Of a stretch of 53,469 bases of DNA, positions 26,776 to 35,993 are shown in pieces. Made by a program: the position numbers and the translations under genes. Within the stretch, counting starts at the first letter, position 1. Every line of letters begins with the position of its first letter. The DNA comes from Acidobacteriota bacterium. GTDB taxonomy: Bacteria; Acidobacteriota; Blastocatellia; RBC074. The stretch is from positions 1 through 53,469 of the forward strand of contig JAJVID010000070.1 in the NCBI GenBank assembly GCA_022072205.1. The letters run 5' to 3'. A model generated the notes under the pieces. It worked only from the letters and a program-made list of their open reading frames with translations, did no database searches and was not told the origin of the DNA.

Positions 26776-28074
26776 ATGGACAACGGAATCGAACGCAGAG
26801 AGTTCATCAAGCAGAGCATTGTGACCGGCGTTACAGTAGCTGCGGCGGGCGCGAACATTCTGGGCGCGAACGACCGTATTCGCGTCGGCGTGATCGGCCC
26901 CGGTCGTCAGGGGCGCGGCGTGATGAAGACATTCATGAAAAATCCGGACGTGCAGGTCGTCGCGGTCTGCGATGTTTACGCGTCGAATCTGGATTTTGCG
27001 ATCAAAGACGCCAAACTCGAAGGCGCGCAGACCTACAAAGATTTCCGCCAGATTTTAGACCGCAAGGATGTTGACGCGGTGATCGTCGCTTCGCCCGACC
27101 ACTGGCACGCGCTGCAAACCGTGATGGCGTGTCAGGCAGGCAAAGACGTTTACGTCGAGAAGCCGATTTCCACGACGGTTGACGAAGGTCGCAAGATGGT
27201 TCAGGCCGCGCGCAAATATAACCGTGTCGTGCAGGTCGGCACTCAGCAACGTTCCGGCGACCATTATCAGAAAGCCGCCGAAATCATTCGCAGCGGGCAG
27301 ATCGGCAAAGTGACTTTCATCCGCACCTGGAATTTCGGCAATCAATTGCCCGACGGCATTGGCGCGCCGCCGGACACGAATCCTCCCGACGGTTTGGATT
27401 GGGACATGTGGCTCGGCCCAGCGCCGATGCGCCCATTCAATCAGAACCGCTTCGGCGTGCATCCCGACCGCTGGTCGAGCTTCCGCTGGTTCTGGGATTA
27501 CGCGGGCGGGATGATGACCGACTGGGGCGTGCATCACCTGGACATTGTTCAAATGGTCATGCAGGTTGACGCGCCGACGGCGATCACCGCGATGGGCGGC
27601 AAGTACGCGTTGAAAGACAACCGCGAGACGCCGGACACTTTGATGGTGACTTATGAATATCCCGGTTTCGTCTGCACCTATGAAGACCGCGAATGCAACG
27701 GGCATCTGTTGAACGGGGAAGGCTACGGCATCCTGTTTCACGGCGCGGACGCCACGCTTTACATCAACCGCCAGTATTTCGACATCACGCCGGAAAAGGG
27801 AAGAAAGATTGAGGCGCAGCGCGTCAAGGCGGCAAACAAACAGGGCGACGCGCACATCCGCAACTTCCTCGATTGCGTCAAGTCGCGGCAAACGCCGATT
27901 TCCGACATTGAGATCGGCCATCGTTCGACCTCAACGTGTTTGCTCGGAAATGTGGCGCTGCGTTCGGGGCATCGCATCGCGTGGGACGCGAAGGCGGAGA
28001 AGATCGCAGGTGACAACGCCGCATCGAAGTATCTGTCGCGCGAATATCGCAAGCCGTGGAAATTGAATGCGTGA
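26776..28074 (+). CDS. Gfo/Idh/MocA-family oxidoreductase with Tat signal
   Basis: NAD(P)-dependent dehydrogenase of 432 residues. The N-terminus carries a twin-arginine signal (RREFIKQ followed by a weakly hydrophobic stretch), a feature common in Acidobacteria and Planctomycetes members of this family. The Rossmann motif is GVIGPGRQGRG at about 38-48 and the conserved EKPIS follows at about 130. The C-terminal domain has WWDYAGG-like features (WFWDYAGGMMTDWGVHH), typical of sugar or inositol dehydrogenases. Substrate is unknown. A ribosome site (GAGGAG) precedes the start. Confidence 0.92.
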   Translation: MDNGIERREFIKQSIVTGVTVAAAGANILGANDRIRVGVIGPGRQGRGVMKTFMKNPDVQVVAVCDVYASNLDFAIKDAKLEGAQTYKDFRQILDRKDVDAVIVASPDHWHALQTVMACQAGKDVYVEKPISTTVDEGRKMVQAARKYNRVVQVGTQQRSGDHYQKAAEIIRSGQIGKVTFIRTWNFGNQLPDGIGAPPDTNPPDGLDWDMWLGPAPMRPFNQNRFGVHPDRWSSFRWFWDYAGGMMTDWGVHHLDIVQMVMQVDAPTAITAMGGKYALKDNRETPDTLMVTYEYPGFVCTYEDRECNGHLLNGEGYGILFHGADATLYINRQYFDITPEKGRKIEAQRVKAANKQGDAHIRNFLDCVKSRQTPISDIEIGHRSTSTCLLGNVALRSGHRIAWDAKAEKIAGDNAASKYLSREYRKPWKLNA

Positions 28075-28146
28075 AGAGCCTGAGCACGCGACGCGCATCC
28101 GGGGCGTGCGCAAAACTCTGACTATCCTTTCCAGGTATTCGAGGAA

Positions 28147-29244
28147 ATGATGATGAGCCGAAAAATTATCCTACCGTTGTTGTTTCTGCTCGCGGCGCCT
28201 ATTTCCGCGCAAACTCAGAACCCCGCCCGCACGCCGAATTATCCCAAGCCCGTCGAAGGCGACTTCGTCATCCGCGATTTCAAATTCGACAGCGGCGAAA
28301 CGTTGCCCGAATTGAAACTGCATTACCGCACGATTGGCGAGCCGAAACGCGACGCATCAGGCGTCGTTCGTAACGCCGTGCTCATCATGCACGGCACGGG
28401 CGGATCGGGCGCCAACTTCCTTTCAAATCAATTCGGCGGCGCGCTGTTCGGCCCTGGCCAGTTACTCGACGCGGCGAAGTATTTCATCATCCTGCCCGAC
28501 GGCATCGGTCATGGCCAATCGTCCAAACCAAGCAACGGCATGCGCGCGCGGTTCCCGCATTACGCGTACAACGACATGATCACGGCGCAGCGCAGGCTTT
28601 TGACCGAAGGGTTGAAAGTGAATCATCTGCGGCTGGTGATGGGGACTTCGATGGGCGGGATGCATACGTGGTTATGGGGGGAGAAGTATCCGGATTTCAT
28701 GGATGCGCTGGCGCCGCTGGCCAGCCTGCCGGTTCAAATCTCAGGCCGCAACCGGATGATGCGGCGAATGGTGATTGACTCGATCAGAAACGATCCCGAA
28801 TGGAACAACGGCGAGTACAAACAGCAACCATTGCGCGGTCTGACCTCGGCGATTTACACGTTGATGTTCATGAGCAGCGTCCCGCTGCAACAGTACAAAC
28901 AGGCTCCCACGCTCGATGCCGCCGATAAATTGTTCGACAACTCAGTGCGCGCGCAACTGGCCCGCACAGACGCCAACGACATGCTCTACGCCTTCGACGC
29001 CTCGCGCGATTACGACCCCGCGCCGAAACTCGAAAGCATCAAAGCTCCGCTCGTGGCCATCAATTCAGCCGACGATCAGGTCAACCCGCCGGAGCTTGGC
29101 ATAGTGGAAAAAGAGATCAAGCGCGTGAAACGGGGCCGCTACGTGTTGATCCCGATCAGCGATCGGACGCGAGGACACGGCACGCACTCGCTGCCTGAGA
29201 TTTGGAAACAATACCTGGCCGAGTTGCTGGAAGAGTCGAAATAA
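28147..29244 (+). CDS. Secreted alpha/beta hydrolase, MetX-like
   Basis: Protein of 365 residues with a signal peptide (IILPLLFLLAAPISAQ). The fold and motifs resemble homoserine O-acetyltransferases: LIMHGTGGSGANF, nucleophile in MGTSMGGMH, and a late Asp and His (NSADDQVNPPE; RGHGTHSLPE). True MetX enzymes are cytoplasmic, so a secreted member is more likely a hydrolase of unknown substrate. Three ATGs in a row (28147, 28150, 28153) are in frame; GAGGA at 28141-28145 suits the second or third best, which changes only one or two residues. Confidence 0.9.
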   Translation: MMMSRKIILPLLFLLAAPISAQTQNPARTPNYPKPVEGDFVIRDFKFDSGETLPELKLHYRTIGEPKRDASGVVRNAVLIMHGTGGSGANFLSNQFGGALFGPGQLLDAAKYFIILPDGIGHGQSSKPSNGMRARFPHYAYNDMITAQRRLLTEGLKVNHLRLVMGTSMGGMHTWLWGEKYPDFMDALAPLASLPVQISGRNRMMRRMVIDSIRNDPEWNNGEYKQQPLRGLTSAIYTLMFMSSVPLQQYKQAPTLDAADKLFDNSVRAQLARTDANDMLYAFDASRDYDPAPKLESIKAPLVAINSADDQVNPPELGIVEKEIKRVKRGRYVLIPISDRTRGHGTHSLPEIWKQYLAELLEESK

Positions 29245-29254
29245 AGTCTGACGC

Positions 29255-30238
29255 TTAAATGGTCAGAACCACCTTGGCGTAAGTTCTGCGAGTGGCGAGC
29301 GCATCGAGCGCCGCCACCGCATCCGCCAGAGCGAATGTTTGCGACACAACCGGTTTGATCCGCCCCGCTTCGTACATCTTGAACAACGCATCCTGCGCCT
29401 CGCGCATGTATTCGGGATGGCGCTCCAGGTAACCACCCCAGTAGACGCCGACGACCGACATATTTTTGAGCAAGACGCGATTGGCCGCGATTGACGGAAT
29501 CGGCCCGCTGGCAAAGCCGATGACAAGCAGCCTGCCTTCCGGCGCGATGCATTTGGTCGAAAGCTCGAAGATTTCGCCGCCCACTGGATCGTAAATCACA
29601 TCGGCGCCGCGCCCGCCGGTAATCTGTTTCACCTGCTCAACCCATCCAGCGTCGTTGTAACTCAACGCGTGATCCGCGCCTTGCGACAAGCAGAATTGCA
29701 GCTTTTCCTCGCTGCTCGCTGTGGCGATGACACGCGCGCCGAGCGCTTTTCCGATCTGAATTGCTGAAGACCCGACGCCGCCCGCTCCGGCGTGAACCAG
29801 CAACCATTCTCCCGGTTTGATTTGTGTGCGATGCGTGAGCGCGAAATACGAAGTCTGATAGATCACGATCATCGCGGCGGCTTCTTCAAAACTCATCGCG
29901 TCTGGAATGCGAAAAGTCTTGCCGGCGGGCGCGATTGAATATTCGCAATACGCGCCGCCCGCGGCCCCCGAACTCATGGCCTGCACGCGGTCGCCGGGTT
30001 TAAATTCGGTCACGTCTTCGCCGACCGCGTCAACGACGCCCGCGACTTCGGAGCCGGGCGTGAACGGGCGCGGCGGCTTGGCCTGATATTTTCCCTGAAT
30101 CATCAGGATGTCGAAGAAGTTGAGCGCGGCGGCTCGATTTTTAATTCGTATCTCTCCGGGGTTGGGTTCTGGAACTGGAATGTCGGTGAACTCCATCTGG
30201 TCGGGTTCGCACCATTCGTTGACACGCCAAGCTTTCAT
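29255..30238 (-). CDS. Zinc-free NADPH:quinone oxidoreductase (MDR superfamily)
   Basis: Soluble medium-chain dehydrogenase/reductase of 327 residues. It has the GroES-like N-terminal fold with NFFDILMIQGKY and PGSEVAGVVDAVG, and the nucleotide-binding motif HAGAGGVGSSAIQIGKALGA. The catalytic zinc ligands of alcohol dehydrogenases are absent, placing it with quinone or enoyl reductases. It is convergent with the preceding hydrolase gene and divergent from the two-component genes. A decayed copy of its first 17 codons lies about 300 bases upstream. Confidence 0.93.
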   Translation of the reverse strand: MKAWRVNEWCEPDQMEFTDIPVPEPNPGEIRIKNRAAALNFFDILMIQGKYQAKPPRPFTPGSEVAGVVDAVGEDVTEFKPGDRVQAMSSGAAGGAYCEYSIAPAGKTFRIPDAMSFEEAAAMIVIYQTSYFALTHRTQIKPGEWLLVHAGAGGVGSSAIQIGKALGARVIATASSEEKLQFCLSQGADHALSYNDAGWVEQVKQITGGRGADVIYDPVGGEIFELSTKCIAPEGRLLVIGFASGPIPSIAANRVLLKNMSVVGVYWGGYLERHPEYMREAQDALFKMYEAGRIKPVVSQTFALADAVAALDALATRRTYAKVVLTI

Positions 30239-30667
30239 GAGATGTCAGCCTTTCGGTTACTTTGGATTTATGTTCTTGAGCGGATCGCTACCTTTTGCTC
30301 CAACAGCCTTTCAAAAAAAATCTTCTTCACCATGATACGTTTTGTCGCTTTTACGCGCATTATGTACATGCAGGATGAAAACCGATAGCTCTTTATCGTG
30401 TCCTTAGCCTGCCGGGGAGGTTTGTGGCGCGGCGACTGTTGTGGGGACAGGTGCTCGCGCCGCAAACTGCCTCGACTTTTCACAGCGGAAACCTGATGAG
30501 GTCAGGTTCACACCATCCATTGACGCGCCGGGCTTTCATCTGATTTCAGCCTCATATTGTTTTGCGAGTTGGAAAAACGCGCGCATTTCGTTCGAGACAC
30601 TCCTTCCACGCCGGATTCATCGCCTTTTCATTTTCAGGCTGCTAGAGTTCGATTGAAGGTGAAACCG
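30239..30667. other. Intergenic region between divergent oxidoreductase and response-regulator genes
   Basis: About 430 bases without an intact gene. It contains the oxidoreductase 5' remnant at 30480-30539, and the GAAGG ribosome site of the response regulator near 30655-30659. A 71-codon minus-strand frame here is basic and unpatterned and is not supported as a gene. Confidence 0.6.
30480..30539 (-). pseudogene. Remnant of a duplicated quinone oxidoreductase 5' end
   Basis: Read on the minus strand from the ATG at 30539, this gives MKARRVNGWCEPDLIRF before a stop. The intact neighbour begins MKAWRVNEWCEPDQMEF, so 12 of 17 residues match at the same positions, and the DNA just upstream of both ATGs also shares a CAG-containing stretch. 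No further similarity was seen beyond this, so it is a truncated copy and not a gene. Confidence 0.75.
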
Positions 30668-31360
30668 ATGAGAATCCTGCTTGTCGAAGATGAGCCGCGC
30701 GTGGCGCATTTCGTGGCCAAGGGGTTGCGCGAGCGGAGCTATGCTGTTGATGTCGCAGGCGACGGCGAGACCGCGCTCTACCAAACCGAGATCAATTTTT
30801 ACGACATCATCATTCTGGATGTGATGCTGCCGGGCAGAGACGGTTTTGAAGTTTGCCGCGAGTTGCGCGAACTCGGCGTCAAAACGCCTGTGCTGATGCT
30901 GACGGCGCGCGACGCGGTAGATGACCGAGTCGAGGGCCTGGACAGCGGAGCCGACGATTACCTGATCAAACCATTCGATTTCAAAGAACTGCTGGCGCGG
31001 GTGCGCGCGCTGCTTCGGCGCGCTCAGGAACTCAGACCGGCGGTCTTGCGCGTCGCTGATTTGACGCTGAACACAGCCAGCCATACGGCTTCGCGCGCGG
31101 GCAAACGCGTGGAGTTGACGGCCAAGGAGTACGCGCTGCTCGAATATTTCGCATTGCATCCGGGCCGGTTGCTGGGGCGTGAAGAGATCGCCGAGCACGT
31201 GTGGGACGAAAATTTCGATCCGATGTCCAATGTCATTGATGTTTACGTCCGGCGTTTGCGTAAAAAAGTTGATGAAGGGTTCGACCGTCCGTTGATTCAC
31301 ACCCGGCGAGGTTCCGGGTACATCCTGTCGGCGCAAGGGGTGGATGAAGATGTTGAATAG
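30668..31360 (+). CDS. OmpR-family two-component response regulator
   Basis: DNA-binding response regulator of 230 residues. The receiver domain has the acidic patch at 7-9, phosphoacceptor Asp51 (IIILDVMLPG), Thr79 region LMLTARD and Lys101 (LIKPFD). A winged-helix OmpR/PhoB output domain follows (LTAKEYALLEYFALHPG, VDVYVRRLRKKVD in the family pattern IDVYVRRLRKKVD). The start at 30668 has GAAGG at 30655-30659; a longer in-frame extension upstream would precede the receiver domain without family match. It overlaps the sensor kinase gene by 17 bases, so the two form one unit. Confidence 0.96.
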   Translation: MRILLVEDEPRVAHFVAKGLRERSYAVDVAGDGETALYQTEINFYDIIILDVMLPGRDGFEVCRELRELGVKTPVLMLTARDAVDDRVEGLDSGADDYLIKPFDFKELLARVRALLRRAQELRPAVLRVADLTLNTASHTASRAGKRVELTAKEYALLEYFALHPGRLLGREEIAEHVWDENFDPMSNVIDVYVRRLRKKVDEGFDRPLIHTRRGSGYILSAQGVDEDVE

Positions 31361-32774
31361 CGTTCGCGCGCGGCTGACATTGCTTTATGTGTTGATCTTC
31401 GGCGTGTTGCTCGTAGCCTTCAGCGTTGCGATTTACGCCTTGATTTACAAAGATGCGCACGACCGCTTCGATGGTTCATTGACGAAAGCGGCGCGCACTG
31501 TCGCCAATCTTTTTCATCACGAGATGATAGAAAACGGCCAGGATGAGATGGTGGCTACAGCGCACACGATCCGTGAATACAAGCAGCAGAACCTCTTTCT
31601 GGCCATCTTCCGCGACGACCGGTTGGTAGCCGCGAACCACAACCAGAACGCGGAATCGTCGCCCGCTGACAAACATCCGGCGGCAGCGGCCACCAAAGAT
31701 TTTCTGGCACGGGCAATCGCCACCCGCGATCCTGTTCTCACGACTGCGGCGGTTGATGGGCAGGATGAGTGGCGGCTGGTCGCATACGCGCCGGGCGGGG
31801 AAGCCGCCGAGTATGTAATCGTCGTGGCCGAATCGCGGCGCGAACTGATTGACCAGATGCTGGCGCTGCGAAAGATCTTTCTGCTCAGCCTTCCGGCGAT
31901 GCTGTTGGTGGCGGGGCTGGCCGGGTATCTGCTCGCGCGCAAGAGCCTCGCTCCGATTTCGGGAATGACCGCGCAGGCTGAGCGAATCAGCGCTGAGAAT
32001 CTGCACGAACGATTGCCGGTGAAAAATAAAAACGACGAACTGGGCAGGCTGGCGCGGGTTTTCAACGAACTTCTGGCGCGACTCGAAAGTTCGTTCGATG
32101 GAATGCGCCAGCTTACCGCCGACGCGTCTCACGAACTGCGGACGCCGCTGGCGATCATTCGCGGTGAAGCCGACGTGGCGCTTTCGCAGGAACGGGAGCC
32201 GGTGGAATATCGTGAAACGCTATCCATCATTCAGGACGAGGCGCAACGCCTTTCCGGCATCGTCGAAGATATGCTGGCGCTGGCCCGCGCCGACTCCGGG
32301 CAGCGGCGGCTCAGGCTGGAGGAGTTTTATTTCAACGACCTGATCGAAGAATGCGTCCGGTCGGCGCGAGCGCTGGCTTTGAACAAAAACATTTCGTTGA
32401 ATTTCGATCCTTCCGGCGACATTGTCTTTCGCGGCGACGAGGATTTGCTGCGGAGGATGATCCTCAATCTTCTCGACAACGCAATCAAATACACGCCGGG
32501 CGGCGGAATGGTTACCGTCAAATTATGGCGCGAGAGCGATCAGGTGAAGCTTTGCGTCGCCGACACCGGGATCGGCATTCCGACGGAAGCCGCCGCGCGC
32601 GTCTTCGAGCGTTTCTACCGCGTGGACAAAGCGCGGTCGCGCGCCGAAGGCGGAAGCGGGCTGGGATTGCCGATCGTGAAATGGATCGCTGAAGCGCACC
32701 GTGGCTCAGTCAGGTTAGAGAGCGCTCCCGAACGGGGAAGCAGCTTTACCATCGAATTGCCTGACCAGTCCTGA
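31344..32774 (+). CDS. Sensor histidine kinase, HAMP-HisKA-HATPase
   Basis: Inner-membrane sensor of 476 residues paired with the preceding regulator. Membrane helix 1 at about 11-34, an extracytoplasmic sensor of about 140 residues, helix 2 at 177-198, HAMP at 199-250, H-box ADASHELRTPLA with His263, N-box NLLDNAIKYTP, G1 DTGIGIP and G2 GSGLGLPIVKW. The layout is that of CusS/heavy-metal-type or EnvZ-type kinases; the signal is unknown. In-frame ATG codons at 31344 and 31350 are both possible starts. Confidence 0.95.
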   Translation: MKMLNSVRARLTLLYVLIFGVLLVAFSVAIYALIYKDAHDRFDGSLTKAARTVANLFHHEMIENGQDEMVATAHTIREYKQQNLFLAIFRDDRLVAANHNQNAESSPADKHPAAAATKDFLARAIATRDPVLTTAAVDGQDEWRLVAYAPGGEAAEYVIVVAESRRELIDQMLALRKIFLLSLPAMLLVAGLAGYLLARKSLAPISGMTAQAERISAENLHERLPVKNKNDELGRLARVFNELLARLESSFDGMRQLTADASHELRTPLAIIRGEADVALSQEREPVEYRETLSIIQDEAQRLSGIVEDMLALARADSGQRRLRLEEFYFNDLIEECVRSARALALNKNISLNFDPSGDIVFRGDEDLLRRMILNLLDNAIKYTPGGGMVTVKLWRESDQVKLCVADTGIGIPTEAAARVFERFYRVDKARSRAEGGSGLGLPIVKWIAEAHRGSVRLESAPERGSSFTIELPDQS

Positions 32775-32785
32775 TCGGGGTTGTT

Positions 32786-33688
32786 TTATTCACCAAAGAT
32801 GCTGCCCAGATTCACGCCGCCTCCGCTGCTGTTCTGCGTCGGGAAGAATGGTTTGAGCACGCCGGCGAAAGCCGCCAGATTGCGCGTCTGGATCAGAATC
32901 TCGCCCGGCCCTGCGAATTCGGCGACGATGCCTTCGCCGCTGGCCAGACTACGGAACCATCCGGCGGTCGAGGCTTTGCGCAATTCGTATTGCATGTGGC
33001 CTTCCCACGCGACCAGATGGCCGGTGTCAACAACGTATCGTTCGCCGTGATTGAGCCGTTTGCGATGAACCGAGCCGAATGACGAAACGAGCAGCAATCC
33101 CGATCCCTGTACCTGCAGGACGAACAACCCTTCGCCGCCGAAGAACGTCCGGGCGCCGCCCCATCGCGTGTCAATCGCCAGGCTCGTGTCGCCCGCCAGA
33201 TATGAACTCGATTGCACGAAGAAGACCTGGCCGTTCATCTCGATGGCCGCGATGTCGCCCGGCGAGCCGGGAGCGAAACTGACTTCTCCGGGGCCGCCGC
33301 GCGCCGTGAAAGTCGAGACGAAAGCCGTCTCGCCGCCGACCGCGCGTTTCAGCGCGCCCATCAATCCACCTTTCATCTGTGACTGCAATTCGACGTTGCC
33401 TGACATTGCGACCATCGCTCCGGCTTCGGCCTGGATTGATTGCTCGGCCTGCAATTTCACAGTGGCCATCGCAAAGGCTCCTTGATACAAAACTTCGTAA
33501 CTGTAGCCACGTCCACTGCCTCGGCCATCAGCGTCAATGTGTATGCCGCCGCCCGCGCCTGCGTAATTGCGGGGTGGAGGAGGCGCCGCGCCTGCTCCGG
33601 CCATCCCGATCAGATTCGATCCGCACACGCTGCAAAACCTGGCGTCATTCGGAAGATTGGTTCCACACTTCGGACAGTTCATCGTCAT
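32786..33688 (-). CDS. Zinc-ribbon AIM24-family protein
   Basis: Protein of 300 residues with a zinc ribbon at the N-terminus (CPKC at 5-8 and CSVC at 19-22), a Pro/Gly/Ala-rich linker, and an AIM24/TIGR00266 domain (AEAGAMVAMSGNVELQSQMKGG start of the fold, kept here as partial quotes such as LMGALKRAVGGE and FVQSSSYLAG). AIM24 proteins form a TRAP-like beta fold; their bacterial role is unclear. GGAAAGGAA precedes the start. It ends 11 bases from the kinase stop on the opposite strand and is divergent from the caspase-like gene. Confidence 0.88.
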   Translation of the reverse strand: MTMNCPKCGTNLPNDARFCSVCGSNLIGMAGAGAAPPPPRNYAGAGGGIHIDADGRGSGRGYSYEVLYQGAFAMATVKLQAEQSIQAEAGAMVAMSGNVELQSQMKGGLMGALKRAVGGETAFVSTFTARGGPGEVSFAPGSPGDIAAIEMNGQVFFVQSSSYLAGDTSLAIDTRWGGARTFFGGEGLFVLQVQGSGLLLVSSFGSVHRKRLNHGERYVVDTGHLVAWEGHMQYELRKASTAGWFRSLASGEGIVAEFAGPGEILIQTRNLAAFAGVLKPFFPTQNSSGGGVNLGSIFGE

Positions 33689-33963
33689 TATTCCTTTCCT
33701 GGCTTAAGTAGAAAATGTTTCGAGGCGACGCTCCGAGGGGCGCGCGAGGACGCGTGCGCTACCGGAGCAGGCGATACTGTAATCCAAAACAATTCAATTG
33801 ACGAAGTGTGGTGGTTGGATATACTCGACACCGGCGCGCGGCGCTCGATTGCTCCCGCCCCCGCGTCGAAGCTCAGCCGTAGTTTTCCTGGCTTTTGTAA
33901 CTCGCCGAAATGGCATGCTTGATGAGATATGCCGAACAGACACGCCGAAACAAGGAGGACAGC

Positions 33964-35451
33964 ATGGCCGACGAAATTACTACAGATAATCAAACGGGTC
34001 TTGACGACCTGATCGCATTCAATGGAATTGACGCGACCACCGGCGATTATCTGATCAACCCGATGACTGATGCCGACGCGTCGCGCATCGCCATTGATCA
34101 CCCGCAGGACAAAAACCTGGCCAACGCGATCAACACCGCGAAACGGCAGGCCGAAGTCGAACACCTGGGCGCCGCTTTCGACGTTGATCTCGAAGACGTC
34201 ACACAGGCTGGATGGGCGATAGTTTTTCACAAAGACGAAGACCAGGCGGTGAAGGACGCCTTCACGCCGCTGATCGAACACCGCAGGAAACAGATCGGCG
34301 ACGACAACATCGTCAAGGTTCTGGAATACCGCGACGGCGAGCAGGTGATTCAATGGCTGGCGCGGCACAAGATCAAATTCGGTCTGGTGGAGCCGGAAAA
34401 GGTTCCGTACTACATCCTGCTCGTCGGCAGTCCCAGCCGAATCCCATTTGTTTTCGGTCAGGCGCTCGACGTGGTTTACGCCGTCGGGCGGTTGCATTTC
34501 AGCGCCGTTGACGGATACCAGCGATACGTCGAAAGCGTGCTCGAATACGATAAAGCCGCGAAGGTTCCGAACGGCAAGGAAATCGTTTTCTGGGGGCCGC
34601 GCAATAAAAACGACAAGCCGACCAAGCTCAGCTCGGAGCTTCTGATCAAGCCGCTCGCGCTCGGCGCCGAAGGCGGAAAGAGCGTCATCGAGCGCGCCTC
34701 GAAGTCAGCGAAGGTCGCTTACACCGGCAGGCTCATTGATCCGGAAAATTCCACGAAAGGAAACCTGCTCAGCGTTTTCAAGCCCGGCGCGGGCAAGCCC
34801 GGCCCGTGTTTGCTTTTCACCGCCAGTCACGGCATCGGCTGGCCGAACGGCCACGAAAATCAGGCGGGGGCGCAAGGCGCATTGCTCTGCCAGGATTTTC
34901 CCGGACGCGGGCTTGGGCCGTTGAAGCCGGATCATTATTTCGCCGCCGCCGATTTGCCGAAGGACGCGCGGGTGCATGGGCTGGTTTGTTTTCATTTCGC
35001 CTGCTTCAGCGCGGGCACGCCCGAAGCCGACCGCTTCTCTTATCAGCCGGGAACTCCGCCACAGGCGCTGGCGCCGAATCCGTTTTTCTCAGCGCTGCCG
35101 CAGGCGCTGCTCAGCCATCCGAACGGCGGGGCGCTCGGAGTGATCGGCCACGTCGAACGCGCCTGGCAGAATTCGATCATCACGGCGGGCGCGGGGGCGC
35201 AACTGCTGCCGTTTGAAAACGCGATCGGATTCATCGTCAAAGGACTGCCGCTCGGATCGGCGTTGAAGGAGTTCAACGACGTTTTCGCCGCCAGTTCGGT
35301 CAGCCTGACGAACGAGATCAGAAACAAAGACGCCGGCGCGGATGTTTCAGATCGCAAAATCGCGGAACTGTGGCTGGAACGCAACGACGCCGAAGGCTAC
35401 GTGCTGATGGGCGATCCGGCTGTGCGCGTAAGAAAAGATGCTCTAAGTTAA
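33964..35451 (+). CDS. Caspase/gingipain-like (clan CD-type) protein
   Basis: Cytoplasmic protein of 495 residues, no signal or membrane segments. I see no named family, but the architecture fits a clan CD cysteine peptidase: a beta strand ending in FTASHG (His289), then a strand HGLVCFHFACFSAG with Cys347 as likely nucleophile, and a C-terminal VLMGDPAVRV, a strand-turn common in C25 and CHAT peptidases. The start is fixed by AAGGAGGA at 33952-33959; ATG codons further upstream lack such a site. It leads a same-strand set with a CHAT-P-loop-HEAT gene and an alpha/beta hydrolase gene. I infer a regulated protease or its regulator; whether the dyad is active is unknown. Confidence 0.75.
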   Translation: MADEITTDNQTGLDDLIAFNGIDATTGDYLINPMTDADASRIAIDHPQDKNLANAINTAKRQAEVEHLGAAFDVDLEDVTQAGWAIVFHKDEDQAVKDAFTPLIEHRRKQIGDDNIVKVLEYRDGEQVIQWLARHKIKFGLVEPEKVPYYILLVGSPSRIPFVFGQALDVVYAVGRLHFSAVDGYQRYVESVLEYDKAAKVPNGKEIVFWGPRNKNDKPTKLSSELLIKPLALGAEGGKSVIERASKSAKVAYTGRLIDPENSTKGNLLSVFKPGAGKPGPCLLFTASHGIGWPNGHENQAGAQGALLCQDFPGRGLGPLKPDHYFAAADLPKDARVHGLVCFHFACFSAGTPEADRFSYQPGTPPQALAPNPFFSALPQALLSHPNGGALGVIGHVERAWQNSIITAGAGAQLLPFENAIGFIVKGLPLGSALKEFNDVFAASSVSLTNEIRNKDAGADVSDRKIAELWLERNDAEGYVLMGDPAVRVRKDALS

Positions 35452-35461
35452 AAGAGAAGAG

Positions 35462-35967
35462 GAGAGATAACGGAAATAACGGAAATAACGGAACAGACGG
35501 AAAAAAGAAAAGGGATGAAATGGGCGAGAAACTGATTTACGAAGTAGAGAGCTATGCGATCAGGGGAGCTTGCATGGATGTTTACAAGGTGATGGGGAAC
35601 GGGTTTCTCGAAGCGGTTTATCAGGAATGTCTGGAGATTGAGTTGGCGAAATGCGGAATTCCGTTTGAAGCCCAGAAACCGCTGAAACTGAGCTATGGCG
35701 ATAGAACTCTCAAGCAGCGCTACGTCCCCGATTTCATCTGTTACGGCAAAATCGTTCTCGAACTCAAAGCTGTCTCGAAGATTTCCTCGGATCATCGCGC
35801 CCAGGTGATGAATTGCCTTAAGGCCACTGGCTTCCAACTCGGTCTTCTGGCCAATTTCGGACATTACCCATTGCTCGAATGGGAGCGTGTTCCAAATATC
35901 AAGCGCGAAGGCAACCCCTGAGAAAATTCCGTCTGTTCCGTTATTTCCGTTATTTCCGTTATCTCTC
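35462..35967. mobile_element. Candidate mobile element: perfect 41-base inverted repeats around a GxxExxY gene
   Basis: Arms at 35462-35502 and 35927-35967 are identical in inverted orientation over all 41 bases. They are built from the word GAAATAACG repeated. The only gene inside is the GxxExxY gene, which nearly fills the interval. The element lies 10 bases after the stop of the caspase-like gene and 26 bases before the start of the CHAT gene, so it splits two genes that otherwise look contiguous. I saw no clear target-site duplication, and no recognised transposase. Confidence 0.65.
35520..35921 (+). CDS. GxxExxY protein (PD-(D/E)XK nuclease-like)
   Basis: Small soluble protein of 133 residues. 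The signature G28-F-L-E31-A-V-Y34 defines the GxxExxY family, and VPDF (Asp71) with VLELKA (Glu81, Lys83) matches a PD-(D/E)XK nuclease core. AAGGGA lies just before the ATG at 35520. Family function is not established; the nuclease link is from fold similarity. It is enclosed by perfect 41-base inverted repeats, which suggests that the protein and repeats move or are maintained together. Confidence 0.9.
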   Translation: MGEKLIYEVESYAIRGACMDVYKVMGNGFLEAVYQECLEIELAKCGIPFEAQKPLKLSYGDRTLKQRYVPDFICYGKIVLELKAVSKISSDHRAQVMNCLKATGFQLGLLANFGHYPLLEWERVPNIKREGNP

Positions 35968-35993
35968 TTCCTTTTTGGAAAGGATACTTTGCG

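Noticed and set aside
28081-28146. GCACGC/GCGTGC hairpin after the oxidoreductase gene as a terminator
   Set aside because: Only 6-base arms and no uridine run; too weak to call.
30268-30483. 71-codon minus-strand gene upstream of the oxidoreductase
   Set aside because: Basic, unpatterned sequence that overlaps the stop of the oxidoreductase remnant; no ribosome site seen.
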